NCBI GenBank assembly: GCA_030765065.1
Contig: CM060989.1
Coordinates: 64,246,001-64,310,000 of the forward strand
Reading direction: 5' to 3'
Origin: Deroplatys truncata
Lineage: Eukaryota > Arthropoda > Insecta > Mantodea > Mantidae
DNA: 64,000 nt
How positions within the stretch are numbered: the first letter of the stretch is position 1; the number at the start of each line of letters is the position of its first letter. This document shows, one piece after another, positions 21,893 to 31,950 of this stretch. The notes below the pieces were generated by a model. The model searched no databases and was not told the origin of the DNA. It was given only the letters and a program-made list of their open reading frames with translations. A program made the position numbers and the translations under genes.

Positions 21893-22165
21893 TTTTTAGT
21901 TCCATTTAGTTCCACTTTATTTACATTGGTCTTATCGACGGTATTCCTTTGGAACTTATTGCCTACTGGCAATGGTGTTGAGTCTTATTATCTTATCGTC
22001 GTGCTTCTTCCAATTTTTTTGATTTTTTAATCATTCGATCTACACACCACACATTCACACTCTCATTAATGTTTCCAGACTCTTGGGAAGATAGGGAACA
22101 ATCTTGGTTAGAGAAGAATTCCCACCCCCTGAGCCGGGAATCGAATCCGGAACCCCAGCCCAAGT
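21893..22165 (-). mobile_element. SINE type S5
   Basis: Minus-strand match to 50985-51320. The tRNA-like head with B-box GGATTCGATTCCCGG (complement) is near 22130-22160. The body CATTAATGTTTCCAGACTC and the tail block ACATTGGTCTTATCG follow. The internal TG tract is short here. It starts right at the 5' end of a HINE-like copy. Confidence 0.75.
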
Positions 22166-22559
22166 CTTTATTCCCTGTTTCTGAGGCGTTACTAAAGTTG
22201 AACGAAAGAATTACAACAGCAAACACATTCGAAATCCGCTTAATCGAGAACACATTATCCGAGGCACTCATTTCGTCAACGTAACTGGTTAAATTAACGG
22301 TAAAATTCATAAAAACGTGCTGCTGGTACCGAATTAATCCAACACCCACAAGCTGAGTGTGCGGGCGAATCCATATAGACGAATTATTTCCACTTTTATA
22401 ATACTTAAGTTGAATTAAATATGTATTTCCATTAAGACAACACTTTCGCCAATCACAACCTAAAACCGCGATTTCCTACACCTTCCGTCTTAACCGAGTT
22501 TTCCTTAACCGAGGTAGCCTCGGTCCCAATTACCTCGGATAAGTTAGTTTCTACTGTGC
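22166..22559 (-). mobile_element. Pogo/Tigger-type element, terminal part
   Basis: On the minus strand the right end reads CAGTAGAAACTAACTTATCC, then GAGGTAATTGGGACCGAGG and CTCGGTTAAG. This pattern (CAGT.gA.....TTATCCGA..TAATTGGGACCGAGG) is characteristic of pogo/Tigger termini. TA is at 22560-22561. The other end is not seen, and the SINE at 21893 abuts the remaining piece. No catalytic residues are recognisable. Confidence 0.5.
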
Positions 22560-22716
22560 TACCAAAACAAAATCTGGTTACATTCGACAGACACTCCACT
22601 TATTCTTACGAAAACTTGTTCTATCCGCTTCTTGATCAGTCGAGTTAAACTTTCATTACACTTTGATGGAGGTATGAAAAGGATACAATAGGCTAAAGGG
22701 CCAAGAGTTTTAAAAA

Positions 22717-24072
22717 TCTGATGCATTACATTCGCACGACTTTCTCTACCCTCTATCGCTTAATACTGGGTAAACAAATTATTCTTACGAAAGTTTACTT
22801 TCTTATCTCCTCGAGATAAACCTTTCCGGAAACAGTTGCATTACACATTTCGTTATAGATACAAAGAGAAAGCGATAGTAAAATGTTTTAAGAACTGAAG
22901 CAATGTGTTGGCCTTAAAATTCCATACTATTTCCATGAAATTTCGAAAAACAACTTAAAATGGATAGGACTTTAAAAGAATTGAACAGTTTTAACCATTA
23001 ATAACTGACATCTTGGAAATCGTTTGTCACAAAAAAGTTATTTAAATTAAATTGTGTGTTTTACAGAGATCTACATTTTTACTTTCTCTACTACGTATAG
23101 TAAGTAGGGGAAGTATTGTATTCCACCCAAAAATTCGATACTGAGATTTCATCGAAAATATATGTTTTGAAACCCCCTGAATCCAAAAAAAAGCATTTTT
23201 GGAAACATGTCCGTGTGTGTCTGTCTGTGTCTGTCTGTGAACAGCATAACTTAGAAACGAACAGTCGGATAAACACCAAACTTGGTATTTAGGTTCAGTA
23301 TCTTCCAGAGATGCGACCCGAAGGTTTTCAAGAAAATCCCCCCACCCCAGAGTACCCTTTATTTGTAACATTTTTCGAAAATTTTAATTTTGTCAAAAAT
23401 GGCTCTAACGATTTTGATTAAAATATCATATGTTTAAGATATTTTCATGACAAATAAAACGTATATCTTGAATTTTCTGGGAATGTCTCCAAAAGTATTC
23501 TTCATTGTGAACGACTTTTGCATAACTCGTAAACCATAAGGATAGACAAAATTTTACTACACAAATAATGTAGATCGCGTTAAAATACACAATTTATGTC
23601 ATATACGTTTTTTTATTGAGTGAACCATTTTCGAGATATTGCTTGTTATTCCCTTAAATTTTTCAATACTTATTTTCTCAAATGGGAATTCGTTATTCAT
23701 TTTTTGTCTTGGATATGCAAAGAGTATTAATCTGTGGCAAAGGGAATGGTGCTGCAGCTAGCAACCAGCTATAAGATATATGTATATGCTTAAAGGCTAC
23801 TGTATTTCTATATTGCCCTTGTAAATATATATTCCCCTTACATCTACAAGAAAATTAGTAATAAGATAGAGTCTGCAAATGTTTATCTCGATTAACATGA
23901 AGCATATGGAGAATAAGCGTTTGTAAAAATAGTTTGTACAAGAGTAGAGAAAGTCATGTGAGTGTAACACATCAGATTTTTTTTTCTAGCCGGTGAAATT
24001 TCGGTACTGAATTTAAGGTTGGAATGCAATACTTCCTCTACTTATTATAGATAAGTACTGGAGAAAGTAAAA
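22717..24072 (+). mobile_element. Old HINE-like copy split by a minus copy
   Basis: The 5' part is at 22717-23080 (TCTGATGCATTACATTCGC to GATCTACATTTTT) and the 3' part at 23984-24072 (TAGCCGGTGAAATTTCGG to GGAGAAAGTAAAA). About 400 bp of the host is missing around the inserted copy. Confidence 0.65.
23081..23975 (-). mobile_element. HINE-like element, complete
   Basis: Minus-strand copy of 895 bp from ACTTTCTCTACTACG (3') to AACACATCAGA (5'). It is subfamily B (TATGCTTAAAGGCTACTG segment). Its CA tract is reduced to GTGTGTCTGTCTGTG. It is flanked by T-runs. Confidence 0.85.
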
Positions 24073-24450
24073 TCATTGCAAAACTGGAGAATATTGCCAA
24101 TTAGGCACAGTTCACTGAGATTATACATGTTTAGCTGTTCGATACTGTTTCACTTTCATTGCGAATACATCTGCGAGGTCTTGAACCTAATTAGCATACT
24201 AGCGTTTGCATTACTTAAAGTGGTCCTCATTGCAAAATACACATCTTGGGAGCGAGCTGTGATTACAAGTCCGTTTTGAGAAGAATGCATCAAGAATATA
24301 ATCCTCTGAAGCTATGAGAAGATTACAGACTCATCACATGTCACAACTTTGTAGTATATACTAGTTCGGCCATTGGAGGGTCCAGCTGGGAGGGCGCACC
24401 ACTGTCAGTATGCTGGAGTAATATGTTAAGCCACATCCGCAATGAAGACG
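24073..24450. other. No recognisable feature
   Basis: Short spacer with a 67-codon frame lacking any domain. Confidence 0.4.
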
Positions 24451-24452
24451 TA

Positions 24453-25633
24453 CACTACGTGATCAAAAGTATTCGGACACCTGGCTGAAAATGACGTACA
24501 AGTTCGTGGCACCCTCCATCGGTAATGCTGGAAGTCAATATGGTGTTGGCCCACCCTTAGTCTTGATGACAGCGTTCACTCTCGCAGGCATACTTTCAAT
24601 CAGGTGCTGGAAGGTTTCTTGGGGAATGGCAGCCAATTCTTCACGGAGTGCGGAACTGAGGAGAAGTATCGATGTAGGTCGGTGAGGCCTGGCACGAAAG
24701 GTGTTCTATAGGATTCAAGTCAGGACTCTGTGCAGGCCAGTCCATTGCAGGGATGTTATTGTCATGTAACCATTCCGCCACAGCCCGTGCAGTATGAACA
24801 GGTGCTTGATCGTGTTGAAAGATGCAATCGCCATCCCCAAATTGCAAGAAGGTGGTTAAAATATCAATGTAGGTCTGCGCTATGATCGTGTCACGCAAAA
24901 CAACAAGGGGTGCAAGCCCCCTCCAGGATAAACACGACCACAGCATTACACCACCACATCCGAATTTCACTGTTGGCACTACACACGCTGGCAGATGACG
25001 TTCACCGGGCATTCGCCATACCCACACCCTGCCATCGGATCGCCACATTGTGTACGGTGATTCGTCACTCCACACAATGTTTTGCCACTGTTCAATCGTG
25101 TAATGTAGACGCTCCTTACACCAAGCGAGGCATCGTTTGGCATTTTCCTGCGTGATATGTGGTTTATGAGCAGCCGCTCGACCATGGAATCCAAGGTTTC
25201 TCACCTCACGCCTAACTGTCAAGGTTTGGAATTCCTGTGTGATGGTCTGGATAGACGTCTGACTATTACTCTTTACGACCCTCTTCAAATGTAGACGGGC
25301 TCTGTCAGTCAACAGGTGAGGTCGGCCTGTACGCTTTTGTGCTGCACATGTCCCTTCACGTTTCCACTTCACTATCACATAGAAACAGTGGACCTAGGGA
25401 TGTTTAGGAGTGTGGAAATCTCGCGTACAGACTTCTGACACAAGTGACACCCAAACACCTGACCACGTTAGAAGTCCGTGAGTTCCACGGAGCGTCCCAT
25501 TCTGCTGTTTCACGATGTCTAATGACTACTGAGGTCGCGGATAATGAGTACCAGGCAGTAGGTGGCAGCACAATGCACCTAAGATGAAAAACGTATGTTT
25601 GTGGGGTGTCCGGATACTTTTGATTACATAGTG
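24453..25633 (-). mobile_element. Tc1-like element
   Basis: The terminal inverted repeats read CACTAYGTRATCAAAAGTAT then YCGGACACC. TA flanks both sides (24451-24452, 25634-25635). At 1,181 bp it is shorter than the usual 1.5-1.7 kb for long-TIR Tc1s but fits compact short-TIR types. Confidence 0.93.
24535..25500 (-). pseudogene. Tc1 transposase, DD34E, broken
   Basis: The protein would excise and insert the element at TA. From the Met at 25500 it reads MGRSVELTDF and then meets a stop. After that come CHLCQKSVREISTLL (first paired-type helix-turn-helix) and a frame change near 25380. The main frame (24641-25378) has WKREGTCAAQKRTGRP, a second helix-turn-helix, and the first catalytic Asp in WSDESPYTMW. 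The second catalytic Asp is in IFQHDQAPVHTA. The third block is WPAQSPDLNPIEHL, with Glu completing the DD34E triad. A deletion with frame change follows at about 24690, so WDEL-type sequence is missing. The C-terminus ELAAIPQETFQHLI to GGPTPY is recovered in another frame, with its stop at 24535. All catalytic acids survive, but the protein cannot be made. Confidence 0.93.
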
Positions 25634-25726
25634 TACCGTTAACGTAATGTAGCATCAAGGGCAAGTGAGTTAAGGCCATTCACAATGGAGACGTAATGTT
25701 AACATAACGCAGCGTACGGGCAGGCG

Positions 25727-25838
25727 TTGAGGCATTTTTGAGAAAACAGAAAATGTTCCGTGTAAAGGATAGTTTGGGGTGGGGGGATTTTCTTGAAAAT
25801 TTCGTGTCGAATCTTTGGAAGATACCGAACTTGAGTAA
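25727..25838 (+). mobile_element. HINE-like internal fragment
   Basis: It contains CATTTTTGAGAAAA, TGTAAAGGATAGTTTGGGG and GATTTTCTTGAAAATTTCG from the middle of the family. It is truncated at both ends. Confidence 0.65.
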
Positions 25839-25867
25839 TCGCTTCGAACCACCAGAATTGTGAAGTC

Positions 25868-26098
25868 ATGATATTTACTTTGCGACTTCCTGCCACACCT
25901 CCCCCTATCATAAACAATATTTCACTTCCCTGGAAGCGCAGTGATGAAACTGTAAAATACCTCGGGATTCATTTTGATCATCGCTTAACCTGGAAGTACC
26001 ACAAAAATTCAAAGTTGAACTTGGCTTACTCCCGGTTACGTCAACTCTCCACTTCTTACCCGAAAGTCTTAACCAATATGGTTCTCTCTTGGCGATAA
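25868..26098 (+). pseudogene. Non-LTR retrotransposon reverse transcriptase fragment
   Basis: The frame reads NNISLPWKRSDETVKYLGIHF and then DHRLTWKYHKNSKLNLAYSR. This is the thumb-side region of Jockey/CR1-type reverse transcriptases, where VKYLG..lD..LTW.hHi is highly conserved and lies about 100 residues after the catalytic YADD. The catalytic box itself is not present. The fragment is short (about 77 codons), has no poly-A tail of its own and abuts a mariner fragment on the right. It may come from the same family as the RNase H relic at 60600-62290, though I cannot test that. Confidence 0.7.
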
Positions 26099-26172
26099 AT
26101 TATCCCACGCGTATCCCAAAAAACTGACGCCATGATCTTGCCTGCAGATGGAACTGTCTTCGCTTTCTGAAA
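26098..26172 (-). pseudogene. Mariner transposase fragment
   Basis: On the minus strand 25 codons read KAKTVPSAGKIMASVFWD and then TRGIIY. This is the well-conserved stretch between the first and second catalytic Asp of mariner transposases. Nothing else of this element is recognisable next to it. It is probably a truncated insertion joined to the fragment at 26190. Confidence 0.7.
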
Positions 26173-26189
26173 GGAGATGCTAAAACTGG

Positions 26190-26470
26190 CCACTGTCGTT
26201 GTCCGTACATTTTTGGCACTTCTTTATGAAACTATTCATCACTCGCCGTAGTTCACGTTGAGAAATGCTGGCAATTTTTTGGCGGATATTTTATTTTAAT
26301 TCTTCCAGAGTGTGTGAATTTGTCTTGTACTCTTTAAGTTACCCCAGAGATAGAAATCACAGGGGGTTAGGTCGGGGGACCAAGGGGGCCATAAATCTCT
26401 ACTAATAATTCTGTCCTCAAACGCACTTTCAATTGTTCTCATCGAAATATTGGCCGTATAAGCTGTTGCA
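26190..26470 (-). pseudogene. Tc1/mariner-superfamily transposase C-terminal fragment
   Basis: On the minus strand the frame contains WPPWSPDLTPCDFYLWGNLK, the third catalytic Asp block of a distinct mariner-like group. LEELK, a stop, and IASISQRELRRVMNSFIKK then lead to the C-terminus near 26210. The usual second catalytic block upstream is decayed (around 26460-26520). The codon frame is interrupted at least once. A short inverted duplicate of its 3' region occurs at 26593-26628 on plus, so two copies of the family were joined tail to tail. Confidence 0.65.
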
Positions 26471-26559
26471 GAGTCTTATTGAAAAAAGGCAAAATCACGT
26501 TCCCTGGCTGTTAATTCTCTAAAAAAAAAAAGAGGGACCAAAATTGTATTCATATATGT

Positions 26560-26783
26560 ACGGACGTCAACTGTTGGCCCGAAAAGAATTAAGACAACGA
26601 CGGTGGCCAGTTTCAGCATTTCCTTACATAAAGTTGGTATGTAAAGCCTTTAAAAGTAGTTTTAAAAATGTTGTATGGTTTCATGTGCTTCTTTCTATGA
26701 TAGCGACAGACGGCAACGACCGCGTTGACGCGGACAGGAAACACACCGCGCAGCCGGTTCGTAGTTTTTTGGCTCTCCCTGTA
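26560..26783 (+). mobile_element. 3' end of the same Tc1/mariner-type family, opposite orientation
   Basis: It shares GGCCAGTTT.AGCATYTCC with the inverse strand of 26170-26205. It ends in ACTACGAACCGG (inverse) and GGCTCTCCCTG followed by TA at 26784. The same terminus lies at the right edge of the window (63932-64000). Confidence 0.5.
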
Positions 26784-26901
26784 TTATTCCTTATTATTCT
26801 GTTAACCTGAGTCAGTATAACAATGCAATGCTGTATGACTTTTAGATAAATGAAAACAAAAAGTTTGGTATTTATCTGACTTTTCGTTTTTGCGTTTTGC
26901 T

Positions 26902-27005
<104 letters not shown>

Positions 27006-27187
27006 CTTCTTTGTTGAAGTAAGGTGAGTCCACACTGTTCAACATATCAACAGTTAACATTCAACAATTAACAAAATGTCTCATTCAACATGTTAAATGC
27101 CTTCAACATGTAGTAACTGTGAACATTTAACATTCTATCCACACCAGTTGACTTGTTGGGACCACAAAATCTCTTAACTAAAAGCAA

Positions 27188-27500
27188 AATGCATTCCAGT
27201 GATGAGGATTTGACTATTGCTATTTGTATCTGTGCTTGATATGTAATAAAAAGAAAAGTGGAATGTGATGAGGCTCATCTTGTTAATCGGCACAGGAGTG
27301 AAAATGATTTGAATGAGTTTAAAATTCGGAGCAGGTTTGACTTCAACAATTTCTTGAGAACAAGTCAAAGTGACTTCAACTTTGTTTTGAGCAAGGTTTC
27401 TAACCTATAATTCACAAAAAGGACACACATTTGAGAGCAGCCATTCCAGCTGCCAGACTTGAGCCTTTTTTGCAATTCTTTAGCAAAGTGAGGTTATTAT
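27188..27500 (+). pseudogene. Harbinger transposase N-terminal remnant
   Basis: Starting from MHSSDEDLTIAICI, the plus strand encodes RSRFDFNNFLRTSQSDFNFVL, as in the region before the Harbinger catalytic domain. After a frame change it continues KDTHLRAAIPAARLEPFLQFF (27419-27481). The order 'F...L..s...F..vL....', then 'T..R.AIpa..RL...L.F' is typical of HARBI1-like transposases. The DDE catalytic part and the GiS..TV helix are missing, so the copy is internally deleted as well as frameshifted. It is transcribed towards the MADF-type frame on the opposite strand. Confidence 0.6.
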
Positions 27501-27800
27501 TTTTCTTTTTCTGATATTGCCTCTGGAACAACAATAAATTGCATATAGTTTGGTATAATTGTCCATTCTTTTTATTACATATATTATAGTGTTCCATAAT
27601 GATAGCCTCAACAAAGATTTTATTAATGAAAGTGTCTTTTCTTTCGTCCATTCCATAACTTCACATGAAGCAAACCAAATCAAAGATATAAACACAGAAC
27701 GAGTCAACACGGAACTACCGAACACAATAGCTGACATGTTTACAGTATGGAAGTTCATCCAATCACATACACAAGCAAATTGACTTAACAAGTTTTCCAT
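27480..27800 (-). pseudogene. MADF-domain-like protein of Harbinger (ORF2)
   Basis: A continuous 106-codon frame on the minus strand contains MEWTKEKTLSLIKSLLRLSL and then WNT, starting at 27651. WT.ekt..LI.....L.Wn. is the opening of a MADF DNA-binding domain. Further on, KRMDNYTKLYAI is degenerate. Harbinger elements encode such a Myb/SANT or MADF partner, often divergent from or opposite to the transposase, which delivers the transposase to DNA. The N-terminal 50 residues of the frame are probably not part of the original protein. The domain stops early and merges into decayed sequence. Confidence 0.5.
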
Positions 27801-28052
27801 TAAAAGCGGAAAACACCCAACATGTTAAAAATGTCAAGCACAACTCTTTCGGTTAACATGTTAAGTCAATTCTGCCATCAAAATTTGGCCAACATGCAAA
27901 CTGTTAACATGTTGCACTTGACAAGTTTTGTTAAATGTTAATTAGTGTGGACAGGGCTTTAAGGGAGTCTCAAAAATGTACTTCTGGTCAATCTGGATGT
28001 CGATTTTTGGTTTCCATTACTTACGATAGTTACGTACTAAAATAACGTAAAA

Positions 28053-28580
28053 AATTTAGGTTAATTCTTAACTTCTCTCATCTTTCCTTCTTTCTTTTCA
28101 CTATAATAGTAATCCTGGTTCTTACAGATTATCGAATAGGTTACTTTGGGGTTTGGCATTTCCAAAATTCAACAAATGCAGGTTGACATCAAATTCTCTG
28201 CCTATTCAATGCAACTGGATAATGAAATGTCATAAACGCCTACAAAAGTAGCACTAGCACGGAACAAGAGCAGCCATTCCGTGCCAACACCTGCTTGGTC
28301 CGCTGGGATGCTGCAAGCGAACGCCATTTCAACAACCTGTTGCTAACAATGTTGCCAGATTGCGTACTCCTTTCAGGGACGTCTTCTCTACCGCTATTAG
28401 GTGCGTTCGAACCCTCTTGTCAGTTCCGGAATTTGATACAGCGGCTTGCATGTTTGCTACGTAGGTGTGGAAATTGATCACCAATTCCCCCTAACTGCAG
28501 CCAAGTCATAAAACAGTGCATCATAAGATTATATCAGAGATTTACATACAACTAGCCTGCAGTGCGGATTCACAAAACAT
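28053..28580. other. No recognisable feature; (TTTC)n at right
   Basis: No gene is recognised. A TTTC microsatellite lies at 28583-28606. Confidence 0.4.
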
Positions 28581-28666
28581 CTTTCTTTCTTTCTTTCTTT
28601 CTTTCAAATTGGCAGGAAAGATTTGCGCCATCTAAGGTATTGGCCATGCCAAGATATCTGTTTATT

Positions 28667-29003
28667 AGTCTCTCTACTACGTATAGTAAGTAGCGGAAGT
28701 ATTGCATTCCACCCAAAAATTAGATACCGAGATTTCACCGGAAATACATGTTTTGAGACCCGCAGAACATTAAAAAAGTTAGGTAATTTAGGTTCAGTGT
28801 CTTTCAAAGATGCGAGACGAACATTTTCAAGAAAATTCCTCCACTCCAGACCATCTCTTCCATGGAACATGTTTCGAAAACTTGATTTTGATTAAAATAT
28901 CATTTGTTTAAGACATTTTTACGGCAAATGAAATGTATATAATAAATTTTCTGGGAATGTCCGCAAAAGTCCTCTTTATTCTGAATGACTTTTGCATAAC
29001 TGG

Positions 29004-29043
<40 letters not shown>

Positions 29044-29411
29044 ACGTTTTACTAATCAAAAAATGTAGATCTCGTTAAAATACACAGTTTATGTCATATG
29101 CATTTTTTTCCGAGTGAACCATTTCCGAGAGATTCCTTGTTATTTGTTTGAATTTTGCAATACTTATACTTTTTCTCAAATTGGAATCCGTTATTCGTTT
29201 TTTTATGTCCTGGACTGCAAAGAGAATGGAGCAATCAGCTCTTAAATATTTGACTATCGCTTAAAGCCTACCATATTCCCCTTGCACCTACAAGAAAATT
29301 AGCAAATTCTCAAATGTTTATCTCGATTAACATGAAGTAGATGCGGAATAAACCTTTGTAAAAATAGTTTGCACAAAAGTAGAGGAAGTCATGTGAGTGC
29401 AACACATCAGA
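28667..29411 (-). mobile_element. HINE-like element
   Basis: Both termini are present (TCTCTCTACTACGTATAG at left, CAACACATCAGA at right). The CA tract and about 80 bp around it are deleted near 28770. A GA microsatellite (29007-29041) has grown at a normally unique position next to CATAACTGG. Confidence 0.8.
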
Positions 29412-29512
29412 ATTTTTTTAAGATGATGCAAGGAACACCATTATTTTAATTCTTACTTGCTTTCTGAAATCTAATAGACTCCGTTATACATATTATGACC
29501 ACAATTTAAACT

Positions 29513-29978
29513 AGTCTGAAGTGTTACATTCACATGGCTTTCTCAACTCACTCTTTACCAAACTACTCTTAACAAAACTTATTTTTCTCTCTACTTCTTT
29601 TAATCGAGATAAACTTTCATTATGTTGCAGATATGAGATGAATACAGTAGGTGTAAGCGATTGTCAGAACTTTAAAAACCAGATTGCTATGCGATGGCCT
29701 TTTTTCTCTTTGATAACGAGAGAAAAGAAATAGTGACTTATCAGTTGAAGGTAAATATTTGAAAATTCAAACCAACAACAAGGAATATCTCGGAAATGGT
29801 TGACACCACAAAAATTTTAATTCAGCATAAATTGTGTCCTTTAATGAGATCTCATTTTGTGTGTACCAAGATTTCCCTCATCTCTTACGGTTTACCAGAT
29901 ATACCTGCCGTTCGTCGTTCAATATCATGAAGGTGTGGTATTTTAGCCAAAATCATTACGAGCCATATTTAGAAAAAA
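29513..29978 (+). mobile_element. Old HINE-like 5' half
   Basis: It runs from AAGTGTTACATTCACATGGC through diverged body to GAGCCATATTTAGAAAA, where a young copy begins in the same orientation. Confidence 0.65.
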
Positions 29979-29981
29979 AAA

Positions 29982-30759
29982 TCTGATGTGTTAGACTCAC
30001 ACGACTTTCTCTACTCTTGTAAAAACTATTTTTACAAACGCTTATTCTCCATATGCTTCATGTTAATCGAGATGTTAATCTTATTGCTAATTTTCTTGTA
30101 GATGCAAGGGGAATTGGTAGGCTTTAAGCTATAGTCAAATATCTTAAAAGGTGGTTTCTATGTGGAGTATTCCATTTTCCTGGCATTACCAGGACAAAAA
30201 AAATTAATAACGAATTCCCATTTGAGAAAAAGTATAAGTATTGGAAAATTTAAGGGAATAACAAGCAATATCTCGAAAATGGTTTACCCAACAAAAAAAA
30301 TGTATATGACATAAATTGTGTATTTTAACGCGATCTACATGGTTTACCAGTTATGCAAAAGTCGTTCACAATGAAGAATACTTTTACAGACATTCCCAGA
30401 AAATTCGGGATGTACATTTCATTTGTCATGAAAATATCTTAAACATATGATATTTTAATTAAAATCGTTAGAGCCATTTTTAAGAAAATTAAACTTTTCG
30501 AAAAATGTTCCATGTAAAGGGTAATCTGGGGTGGGGGGATTTTCTTGAAAACCTTCGTGTGGCATCTCTGGAAGATACTGAGCCTAAATACCAAGTTTGC
30601 TGTTTATCCGACCGTTCGTTTACGGACATGTTTCCAAAAATGCTCTTTTTGGACTCAGGGGGCCTCAAAACACATATTTCCGGTGAAATCTCGGTATCGA
30701 ATTTTTGGGTGGAATACAACACTTCCCCTACTTACTATACGTAATAGAGAAAGTAAAAA
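29982..30759 (+). mobile_element. HINE-like element
   Basis: It runs from TCTGATGTGTTAGACTC to GTAATAGAGAAAGTAAAAA. The CA tract and the neighbouring 30 bp are deleted (GTTCGTTTACGGACATG). It starts in the A-run of the preceding old copy. Confidence 0.8.
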
Positions 30760-31395
30760 TTAGGTTAAAGTGGTTAAAAGAAATGTGAAGTTACGGAAAA
30801 AGGGTAACAATGCAAAAAGGTAAATGTGGAAAATTATACTTCATTATATATACAATAGAATGTTAAATATAAGGAAAGAGAAATAATAAGAAGTCCATTG
30901 TATACATTGTATAAATTACATGTTAGTTCAAAGCAGACAATAAACCATTTTACTCATATATACCCGTAGCTGCGTTTAACTTCAACGGACACGTTTCTTT
31001 GTCGTAGAAATTAAAAGTTTCTGGGAAAATTGCATCGATTACACCGAATCTTCAGTTGGAATATGACGTCTTAAGCTTTCTAGTACGACCTGTAACGTCA
31101 TTTTAATATAGGGCGAATGAACTGTGATATCTCGAAGCGTGGGCGTGTAGCGGGGGCTGTGATTGCGAGGCGGGGCACTTTCAATGTTTTCACTTCCATG
31201 TCGCTCCTATCTGTTCGATCTCCATAAAAATTGAGAGTTGTTAATCAGCACACACCAACAGGAAAGGAATTCATTCCTTTATCCATGGTTACGCCTGCTT
31301 TACCTACAAATGAGATTTGAACATCACAGATCTTATTAAAAAAGCTGTGTTACCATCACATAACATTCTCTAGGCCTTATCGTTTATTTGTATAT
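30760..31395. other. No recognisable feature
   Basis: The left half is AT-rich. A GC-richer patch around 31140-31210 matches nothing recognised. Confidence 0.4.
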
Positions 31396-31800
31396 AGTTT
31401 CTACTAGTGATAGAACGATAACAATATTTCTCGATATCGATACTCGATATTCGCTTTGCAATAAACCGTGATAGCTTGTTCACTGAAGTAGGTATATGCT
31501 TATTGATAGTTTTGTGTGTAAACCCATGTACCAATTTTGTATATGAGAATTCCGAAATTGTTCCTGTTTGACATTCTAAAATTGGCTGCAATTTTATTAC
31601 CTTGATGTCACAGGTTATATATTCCCTGCTGTAAGTCAATTATGATGATAACAATAATAATAATAATAATAATAACTAGGGATAGAACTTTGATACCTCG
31701 ATACTTTGATACTATGGATACTCGATATATCGAAGTATTAATACTACTTTGAGATAAACCTTCGATACATCACAATTTTTAATTTTTGCATTATTAAAAG
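31396..31800. repeat. Two CTAGKGATAGAAC-type ends with TCGATA words
   Basis: CTAGTGATAGAACGATAAC (about 31400) and CTAGGGATAGAACTTTGATA (about 31676) start similar blocks dense in CGATA/TATCGA. A (TAA)n run lies at 31650-31673. Such ends are seen in hAT-type elements, but no transposase is visible. Confidence 0.3.
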
Positions 31801-31950
31801 TTATTGCGTTTAACTTGATACTAGATAAGGAATGAAAGGAGTCGAAACTTCATGTTATTGCCTCGCACGTGTCCCTAAAGAGTGCTGGGCTATAGTTCTT
31901 GATAGACCTCGACTGCGTTTCCTGAGGATGAATCAAGCAACGTCTTTTTT

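Larger units (their letters stand above)
27023..27958. mobile_element. PIF/Harbinger element, degenerate
   Basis: The ends are imperfect inverted repeats around GTCCACACT: left GGTGAGTCCACACTG at 27023, right AGTGTGGACAGGGC ending at about 27957. Both are followed inward by repeated TTAACA/CAACATGT words. TAA borders the left end, and the right-hand duplication is unclear. Transposase on plus and a MADF-type frame on minus complete the Harbinger layout. Confidence 0.65.
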
